Assembly: GCA_028564925.1 (NCBI GenBank)
Contig: CM053030.1
Span: 372,770,945-372,834,944 of the forward strand
From: Lithobates sylvaticus
Taxonomy: Eukaryota > Chordata > Amphibia > Anura > Ranidae
Length of the DNA stretch: 64,000 nucleotides
Direction of reading: 5' to 3'
Part shown: positions 57,181 to 64,000 of the stretch, one piece after another
Layout of the letters: each line of letters opens with the position of its first letter
Numbering within the stretch: position 1 is the first letter of the stretch
Notes under the pieces: generated by a model
The model's database searches: none
Seen by the model: only the letters and a program-made list of their open reading frames with translations
What the model was told of the DNA's origin: nothing
Position numbers and translations under genes: made by a program

Positions 57181-59205
57181 TGTAATTACACGCCCCTGTT
57201 AAACAGGGGCTGAAAAATTGTGCCTTAGGCATTGGTGCTGGTGCCACAACACTGCAAACCCTCACAGATACTGTACTCTTAGCACAGCAATGAGACCTGT
57301 TGCAAAGCAGTGCCTAAAAATTGTAATTACACGCCCCAACAGGGGCTGAAAAATTGTGCCTTAGGCACTGGTGCCACAACACTGCAACCCCTCACAGATA
57401 CTGTACTTGGAGCACAGCAGTCACACCTGTTGCGAAGCATCTTTTTAAAAAATTGTAATTACACGCCCCTGTTAAACAGGGGCTGAAAAATTGTGCCTTA
57501 GGCATTGGTGCTGGTGCCACAACACTGCAACCCCTCACAGACACTGTACTCTTAGCACAGCAATGAGACCTGTTGCAAAGCATTGCCTAAAAATTGTAAT
57601 TACACGCCCCAACAGGGGCTGAAAAATTGTGCCTTAGGCACTGGTGCTGGTGCCACAACACTGCAACCCCTCACAGATACTGTACTTGGAGCACAGCAGT
57701 CTCACGTGTTGCGAAGCATTTTTTTAAAAAATTGTAATTACATGCCCCTGTTAAACAGGGGCTGAAAAATTGTGCCTTAGGCATTGGTGCTGGTGCCACA
57801 ACACTGCAACCCCTCACAGATACTGTACTTGGAGAACAGCAGTCACACCTGTTGCGAAGCATCTTTTTAAAAAATTGTAATTACACGCCCCTGTTAAACA
57901 GGGGCTGAAAAATTGTGCCTTAGGCATTGGTGCTGGTGCCACAACACTGCAACCCCTCACAGACACTGTACTCTTAGCACAGCAATGAGACCTGTTGCAA
58001 AGCATTGCCTAAAAATTGTAATTACACGCCCCAACAGGGGCTGAAAAATTGTGCCTTAGGCACTGGTGCTGGTGCCACAACACTGCAACCCCTCACAGAT
58101 ACTGTACTTGGAGCACAGCAGTCACACGTGTTGCGAAGCATTTTTTAAAAAAATTGTAATTACATGCCCCTGTTAAACAGGGGCTGAAAAATTGTGCCTT
58201 AGGCATTGGTGCTGGTGCCACAACACTGCAACCCCTCACAGATACTGTACTTGGAGCACAGCAGTCACACCTGTTGCGAAGCATCTTTTTAAAAAATTGT
58301 AATTACACGCCCCTGTTAAACAGGGGCTGAAAAATTGTGCCTTAGGCATTGGTGCTGGTGCCACAACACTGCAACCCCTCACAGACACTGTACTCTTAGC
58401 ACAGCAATGAGACCTGTTGCAAAGCATTGCCTAAAAATTGTAATTACACGCCCCAACAGGGGCTGAAAAATTGTGCCTTAGGCACTGGTGCTGGTGCCAC
58501 AACACTGCAACCCCTCACAGATACTGTACTTGGAGCACAGCAGTCACACGTGTTGCGAAGCATTTTTTAAAAAAATTGTAATTACATGCCCCTGTTAAAC
58601 AGGGGCTGAAAAATTGTGCCTTAGGCATTGGTGCTGGTGCCACAACACTGCAACCCCTCACAGATACTGTACTTGGAGCACAGCAGTCACACCTGTTGCG
58701 AAGCATCTTTTTAAAAAATTGTAATTACACGCCCCTGTTAAACAGGGGCTGAAAAATTGTGCCTTAGGCATTGGTGCTGGTGCCACAACACTGCAACCCC
58801 TCACAGACACTGTACTCTTAGCACAGCAATGAGACCTGTTGCAAAGCATTGCCTAAAAATTGTAATTACACGCCCCAACAGGGGCTGAAAAATTGTGCCT
58901 TAGGCACTGGTGCTGGTGCCACAACACGGCAACCCCTCACAGATACTGTACTTGGAGCACAGCAGTCACACGTGTTGCGAAGCATTTTTAAAAAAAATTG
59001 TAATTACATGCCCCTGTTAAACAGGGGCTGAAAAATTGTGCCTTAGGCATTGGTGCTGGTGCCACAACACTGCAACCCCTCACAGATACTGTACTTGGAG
59101 CACAGCAGTCACACGTGTTGCGAAGCATTTTTTTAAAAAAATTGTAAGTACACGCCCCTGTTATACAGGGGCTGAAAAATTGTGCCTTAGGCACTGGTGT
59201 GGTGG
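57181..59205. repeat. 141-bp tandem array organised in 422-bp higher-order units
   Basis: Basic unit about 141 bp: ACGCCCCTGTTAAACAGGGG, CTGAAAAATTGTGCCTTAGG, CTGGTGCCACAACACTGCAA, CCCCTCACAGA. Three variants in fixed order form a 422-bp block whose marker CTTTTTAAAAAATTG recurs at 57441, 57863, 58285 and 58707, exactly 422 bp apart. The blocks differ at very few positions, so amplification is recent. Each unit contains a CCCCTGTT(TAA)ACAGGGG or CCCC(AA)CAGGGG hairpin. Short 60-63 codon ORFs repeat with it. Confidence 0.95.
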
Positions 59206-59305
59206 CATGGATCATTGAGGAGGAGGAAGAGGATAGTCAGTGAACATAAGAGGACAGTCACTCAGCATCAGCATAGGCAGTCTTGAAGGGATGTGACATT
59301 ATAAA

Positions 59306-62300
59306 TTATTCCGTTATATCCGCTTCAGGTGCCTGGTAGCTGGTGGTGATCCAAGACTGATTCATTTTGATGAAGGTCAGTCGATCAACCGAGACGGTGG
59401 ACAGGCGCACCCTATGATCGGTGACAAATCCTCCAGCAGCACTGAATGTGCGTTCAGAAAGAACGCTGGAGGCAGGACAGGCCAGTAGCTCAATTGCATA
59501 CTGTGCAAGCTCTGGCCAGTGATCCATCCTCAGGACCCAGTAAGCCAGAGGATTTTCGGTGAGAAAGGTGTCCAAGTCTGACCTTGCCCCAAGGTATTCC
59601 TGCACCATGTATATCAGACGCTGGCGATGGTTGCTGGAACCGATCATACCTTGGGGCTGCGGACTAAAAAATTGTCTGAACGCATCGGTCAGACGTCCAC
59701 CTTCCCCACCGCTCCTTCTGCTACTGACCGAAGCCTCAGCAACTTGTCGTCCAGGACCAGGAGTTTGTAACCTCCCAGTTTCTGGGAACGCGTTGCACAG
59801 ACCTTTCTGCAAGGCCTCCCTGAGATGTCTCATCCTCTGCTCCCTCTGCGACGGCAAGATAAGGTCCGCAACCTTACCCTTGTCCCGTGGATCAAGGAGA
59901 GTGGCCAGCCAGTAATGGTCCCTCTCCTTGATCCAAAGAACACGAGGATCCTTCCGCAGGCTTTTCAGGATCAGGGAGGCCATGCAGCATAGGTTTGCTG
60001 AGGCATTCGGTCCGGAGTCTTCTGGGTCACTGAGGATGACATGTTCGCCAGCCACCTCCTCCCAGCCACGTACAAGTCCACTGGTTTGTTGGGACTGTAC
60101 ATCATCCCTAAAAGACTGCTGCTGCTGATGCTGAGTGCCAGGCTCCACCTCCATGCTCACACAATCCTCCTCCTCCTCCTCCTCCTCCTCATCCTCTTCC
60201 TGTGTGATGGGTGGGACAGAAGGAACACTGTCCGGATAAAGGGGGCCTTGAGAGGCAAGGAAGTCCTCCTCTTCCTGCCTCTGTTCTGCCTCAAGTGCCC
60301 TGTCCATTATCCCACGCAGCGTATGCTCCAACAGGTGGACAAGAGGTACAGTGTCACTGATGCATGCACTGTCACTGCTCACCATCCTCGTGGCCTCCTC
60401 AAATGGTGAGAGGACAGTGCATGCATCCCTGATCATGCTCCACTGACGTGGGGAAAAAAAACCAAGCTCCCCTGACCCTGTCCTGGTGCCGTAGTCGCAA
60501 AGGTACTCATTGATGGCCCTCTGCTGCGTGTGCAGTCGCTGCAGCATGGCCAACGTTGAGTTCCACCTGGTGGGCATGTCACATATTAGGCGGTTCTTGG
60601 GCAGGTTCAGCTCCTTTTGCAGCTCAGTCAGCCGAGCACTGGCATTATAAGATCGGCGGAAATGCACACAGACTTTCCTGGCCTGCCTCAGGACATCCTG
60701 TAAGCCTGGGAACCTGCCCAAGAACCGCTGCACCACCAGGTTGAGGACGTGAGCCATACAGGGCACATGGGTGAGCTGCCCCTGTCGCAGGGCGGAGAGG
60801 AGGTTGGTGCCATTGTCAGAAACGACCATTCCTGGCTTAAGCTGGCGTGGCGTCCACCACCTCTCGGCCTGCCCCTGCAGAGCTGCCAGAACCTCTGGCC
60901 CAGTGTGGCTTCTGTCCCCCAAACACACCAGCGCAAGCACGGCATGGCATCTTTTTGCCTGCGTACTTGCGTAGCCCCTTGTACGCCTACGGAGCACCGC
61001 TGGTTCCGAGGACAGAGCACTGGAGGAAGAAGAAGAGGAGGGGGTGGAGGAGAGAGGTGTGTCACAACCAGTAGCAGTAGTAGCATTTTGGAGGCGTGGT
61101 GGCGGAACAACCTCCAACACTACTGCACCTTGTCCTGCATCCCTCCCAACTGCCAATAGAGTGACCCAATGGGCCGTGAAAGAAAGGTAACGTCCCTGTC
61201 CATGCCTGCTGGACCATGAGTCAGCGGTAATATGCACCTTACCGCTGACCGCCCTGTCCAGTGAGGCATGGACATTGCCTTCCACATGCCGGTAGAGAGA
61301 CGGAATCGCCTTCCGTGAGAAAAAGTGGCGTTTGGGAACCTGCCACTGAGGAACCGCACATTGAACAAACTCACGGAAGGGGGCCGAGTCTACCAACTGA
61401 AAAGGCAGCAGTTGAAGTGCTAGCAATTTAGCCAAGCTAGCATTCAACCGCTGGGCATGTGGATGGCTGGGAGTGTACTTCTTTCGACGGTCCAGCAGCT
61501 GGGGCAGGGAAATTTGCCTGGTAGAATCGGACGTCGGTGTACTGCAAGTACTTGGTTGTGACACACCTAATTCTACACCTTCAGTCCTCTCAGAGCAGCT
61601 TTCAGAGAGGACTGAAGATGTAGTGGGGATGGAGATCCCAGCTGATGAGGAGCAAGGAGAGGTCCGCTTAGTTCTTTGGTGTGGGTCTTTTATGTGTGCT
61701 TGCCAACGAGCTGCATGGCAGGTCGACATATGTCTGCTCATGCTTGTGGTGCCCAAGCGGCTGATGTTTTGGCCACGCGAGATACGCTTGAGACAAATAT
61801 TGCAAATAGCAGTGGTGCGATCTGATGCACTCGTCTCAAAAAAGGCCCACACCAAAGAACTTTTCTGATAACGTGCAGAGGCAGCGCCCTGCACAGGCGG
61901 AGCACTGCGGTGTTGTACAGTTGCTGTGCTGGCCTCTAGCTGGCCTCCAGGGGGCATCCTGCCTCGTTGGACATGTGACGCCGCATCCTCCTCCTCCTCC
62001 TCGTCCTCCTCCTCATCCTCTCTCCCTTCAGGCACCCACGTGGAGTCAGTGACCTCATCATCCCCTCCCTCTTCACCACTAGAGCAAACCTGGCAGTAAG
62101 CTGCAGCTGGTGGAACAGTACTGCCAGATTGCTGTCCTTCAGCATCCCCTCTCTCTGCACGCACACTACTGACTTCCTCAAGCTGGGTATCATCCGAGCC
62201 TTCGAATCGTTGGGCATCCTCCTGGAGCAAGTACCCAACACTGTGCTCAAAGAGTTCGGGGGACTCCTCAGGAGAACATGGTGGGTCTAGGGAAGGGGTG

Positions 62301-62590
62301 GCTGATGATGCCATTGAGTACGCGTTGGCAGCTGCTCTGCCAGTACCCTGAGCCTGGATGAGAGAGGATGAGGAGAATGAGGAGGGCTTGGTCATCCATT
62401 CTACCAAGCCTTCAGCATGATGCGGCTCCACATGTCCAGCTGCCGAAAACAAAGACGCGCGTGTCCCATGGCCACGTGCTGATGACGATGCACGACCACG
62501 TCCACGGCCACGTCCACTAGAAACAGAGCCTGCCTGCCCTGTGTTCTTGCCTCTGCACGCTCTGCCTCCCCTTGGCGGTCTTCCAGCCAT
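59306..62590 (-). CDS. hAT transposase with BED zinc finger (ZBED-like)
   Basis: 1094 codons without interruption from ATG 62590. The N-terminus is Arg/Gly/Ser-rich, with an acidic run near 191-201. A BED zinc finger spans about 243-297 (C263, C266, H287, H292; CNICLKRIS...SRHMSTCH). The RNase H-like core has ITADSWS (Asp457), VVSDNGTNL (Asp592), CMAHVLNLVV (611-620) and DMPTRWNST. A long insertion carries a second acidic run (about 798-808). The C-terminal dimerisation region has WPELAQYAIELLACPASS and SERTFSAAG with the third catalytic residue, Glu1045. All three acidic residues are present, so the enzyme may be active. hAT transposases cut and paste DNA and make 8-bp duplications. The first ATG fits a codon-rich start after the array; an upstream exon cannot be excluded. 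Confidence 0.93.
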   Translation of the reverse strand: MAGRPPRGGRACRGKNTGQAGSVSSGRGRGRGRASSSARGHGTRASLFSAAGHVEPHHAEGLVEWMTKPSSFSSSSLIQAQGTGRAAANAYSMASSATPSLDPPCSPEESPELFEHSVGYLLQEDAQRFEGSDDTQLEEVSSVRAERGDAEGQQSGSTVPPAAAYCQVCSSGEEGGDDEVTDSTWVPEGREDEEEDEEEEEDAASHVQRGRMPPGGQLEASTATVQHRSAPPVQGAASARYQKSSLVWAFFETSASDRTTAICNICLKRISRGQNISRLGTTSMSRHMSTCHAARWQAHIKDPHQRTKRTSPCSSSAGISIPTTSSVLSESCSERTEGVELGVSQPSTCSTPTSDSTRQISLPQLLDRRKKYTPSHPHAQRLNASLAKLLALQLLPFQLVDSAPFREFVQCAVPQWQVPKRHFFSRKAIPSLYRHVEGNVHASLDRAVSGKVHITADSWSSRHGQGRYLSFTAHWVTLLAVGRDAGQGAVVLEVVPPPRLQNATTATGCDTPLSSTPSSSSSSSALSSEPAVLRRRTRGYASTQAKRCHAVLALVCLGDRSHTGPEVLAALQGQAERWWTPRQLKPGMVVSDNGTNLLSALRQGQLTHVPCMAHVLNLVVQRFLGRFPGLQDVLRQARKVCVHFRRSYNASARLTELQKELNLPKNRLICDMPTRWNSTLAMLQRLHTQQRAINEYLCDYGTRTGSGELGFFSPRQWSMIRDACTVLSPFEEATRMVSSDSACISDTVPLVHLLEHTLRGIMDRALEAEQRQEEEDFLASQGPLYPDSVPSVPPITQEEDEEEEEEEEDCVSMEVEPGTQHQQQQSFRDDVQSQQTSGLVRGWEEVAGEHVILSDPEDSGPNASANLCCMASLILKSLRKDPRVLWIKERDHYWLATLLDPRDKGKVADLILPSQREQRMRHLREALQKGLCNAFPETGRLQTPGPGRQVAEASVSSRRSGGEGGRLTDAFRQFFSPQPQGMIGSSNHRQRLIYMVQEYLGARSDLDTFLTENPLAYWVLRMDHWPELAQYAIELLACPASSVLSERTFSAAGGFVTDHRVRLSTVSVDRLTFIKMNQSWITTSYQAPEADITE

Positions 62591-62607
62591 TGTAGTCGGT
62601 AGTCCTG

Positions 62608-64000
62608 TGGGTTCTGCTGAGAAGAAAATATAGGAGCTCTGTGTGATGCCACTAACACACTAGAAGTCCTATGGGTGCTTCTGCAAAGAAAATATAGGAG
62701 CTCTGTGTGATGCCACTAACACACTAGAAGTCCTATGGGTGCTTCTGCAAAGAAAATATAGGAGCTCTGTGTGATGCCACTAACACACTAGAAGTCCTAT
62801 GGGTGCTTCTGCAAAGAAAATATAGGAGCTCTGTGTGATGCCACTAACACACTAGAAGTCCTGTGGGTGCTGCTGAGAAGAAAATATAGGAGCTCTGTGT
62901 GATGCCACTAACACACAATTGAAGTCCTATGGGTGCATCTGGGAAGAAAATATAGGAGCTCTGTGTGATGCCACTAACACACTAGAAGTACTATGGGTGC
63001 TTCTGCAAAGAAAATATAGGAGCTCTGTGTGATGCCACTAACACACTAGAAGTCCTGTGGGTGCTGCTGAGAAGAAAATATAGGGGCTCTGTGTGATGCC
63101 ACTAACACACTAGAAGTCCTATGGGTGCTTCTGCAAAGAAAATATAGGAGTTCTGTGTGATGCCACTAACACACTAGAAGTCCTGTGGGTGCTGCTGAGA
63201 ACAAAATATAGGAGCTCTGTGTGATGCCACTAACACACTAGAAGTCCTATGGGTGCTTCTGCAAAGAAAATATAGGAGCTCTGTGTGATGCCACTAACAC
63301 ACTAGAAGTCCTGTGGGTGCTGCTGAGAAGAAAATATAGGGGCTCTGTGTGATGCCACTAACACACTAGAAGTCCTATGGGTGCTTCTGCAAAGAAAATA
63401 TAGGAGCTCTGTGTGATGCCACTAACACACTAGAAGTCCTGTGGGTGCTGCTGAGAACAAAATATAGGAGCTCTGTGTGATGCCACTAACACACTAGAAG
63501 TCCTGTGGGTGCTGCTGAGAAGAAAATATAGTTGCTCTGTGTGATGCCACTAACACACAATTGAAGTCCTATGGGTGCTTCTGGGAAGAAAATATAGGAG
63601 CTCTGTTTGCTGCCACTAACACAGTAGAAGTCCTATGGGTGCTTCTGGGAAGAAAATATAGGAGCTCTGTGTGATGCCACTAACACACTAGAAGTCCTAT
63701 GGGTGCTTCTGCAAAGAAAATGTAGGAGCTCTGTGTGATGCCACTAACACACTAGAAGTCCTGTGGGTGCTGCTGAGAAGAAAATATAGGAGCTCTGTGT
63801 GATGCCACTAACACACTAGAAGTCCTATGGGTGCTTCTGCAAAGAAAATATGGGAGCTCTGTGTGATGCCACTAACACACTAGAAGTCCTATGGGTGCTT
63901 CTGGGAAGAAAATATAGGAACTCTGTGTGATGCCACTAACACAGTAGAAGTCCTATGGGTGCTTCTGGAAGAAAATATAGGAACTCTGTGTGATGCCACT
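62608..64000. repeat. 65-bp tandem array upstream of the hAT transposase
   Basis: About 21 copies of a 65-bp unit: GAAGTCCTATGGGTGCTTCT, GCAAAGAAAATATAGGAGCT, CTGTGTGATGCCACTAACAC. Two main variants alternate (CTATGGGTGCTTCTGCAAAG and CTGTGGGTGCTGCTGAGAAG). The array continues past the window edge. It occupies the position of the transposase promoter and 5' leader. Confidence 0.95.

Larger units (their letters stand above)
55761..64000 (-). mobile_element. Autonomous-looking hAT transposon, right end outside window
   Basis: The left terminus TAGGGATGAGCCGAACACCC at 55761 interrupts the TTAA MITE right after GCCAGGAG, the expected 8-bp duplication. The order on the minus strand is: 65-bp array (from beyond 64000 to 62608), transposase (62590-59306), 422-bp array (59200-57180), related degenerate units (57180-56780), and a terminal region with CTTGCACAAAATGACATTTG shared with 13227 and 47345. 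At more than 8.2 kb it is long for hAT, mainly because of the arrays. Alternative: the 55761-56310 part is an independent copy placed next to the hAT. Confidence 0.65.

Noticed and set aside
57181-59205. CRISPR-like array
   Set aside because: Units are about 141 bp without unique spacers, and the sequence is vertebrate; it is a satellite-like array.
57392-59218. Repeated 60-63 codon ORFs, identical in sequence
   Set aside because: They recur once per 141-bp or 422-bp unit and have no domain; a tandem array explains them fully.
60041-61374. Plus-strand and other-frame ORFs of 60-140 codons
   Set aside because: Shadows of the 1094-codon transposase on the minus strand.

Overview
The window reads as non-genic DNA from a large, repeat-rich vertebrate genome, most probably a ranid frog. 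The basis is the dense set of TTAA-flanked short elements ending in AAAGTGGTTGTAAACC-like termini, Harbinger-type elements starting GGCCCCTTTCACACTGGGG or TGCCGCATACACACGAGCGG, a high-copy repeat starting TTAACCACTTCAGCC, and Tc1, Penelope and hAT copies, all of which I associate with ranid genomes. I found no exon of a host gene, no tRNA or rRNA gene and no CRISPR. Every protein-coding stretch I can support belongs to a mobile element.

Layout. 0-13 kb: short fold-back elements in AT-rich background, plus two minus-strand repeats (5.2-6.8 and 10.5-11.1 kb) carrying hammerhead-like motifs. 13.2-16.2 kb: a 2.1-kb near-perfect fold-back and a TTAA element. 18.1-21.8 kb: a probable hAT element with a 41-bp minisatellite. 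21.9-22.9 kb: a broken Tc1 split by a TTAA MITE. 22.9-36 kb: the scattered fossil of an LTR retrovirus-like element, into which a Penelope-like retroelement (open RT/GIY-YIG ORF, 24.06-25.55 kb), two hAT elements with exact 8-bp target duplications and a Harbinger MITE have inserted. 36-39.4 kb: a minisatellite-bearing repeat and two Tc1 3' ends back to back. 40.7-49.1 kb: a Harbinger element with TAA target duplications carrying three coding units: a DDE transposase (+), a Myb/SANT-like protein (-) and a MADF-domain protein (+); all are damaged or truncated and the right end is replaced by a fold-back element. 50.9-51.1 kb: a 197-bp palindrome. 52.4-55.8 kb: a chain of TTAA elements abutting at shared TTAA sites, one split by an AT-rich hAT element. 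55.76 kb to the right edge: an autonomous-looking hAT element whose 1094-codon transposase (minus strand, 59306-62590) is uninterrupted and flanked by a 422-bp higher-order array downstream and a 65-bp array upstream.

The strongest observations are: (1) hammerhead-ribozyme-like motifs at several unrelated positions, three with complementary outer stems and with a varying hexamer between GAAA and the cleavage position that keeps its outer pairs; (2) the three-protein Harbinger; (3) the intact hAT with arrays on both sides; (4) an 86-bp inverted duplication in a transposase exon; (5) a five-copy 30-bp array of NRF-1-like sites. All similarity statements are by eye; no alignment or database search was run.
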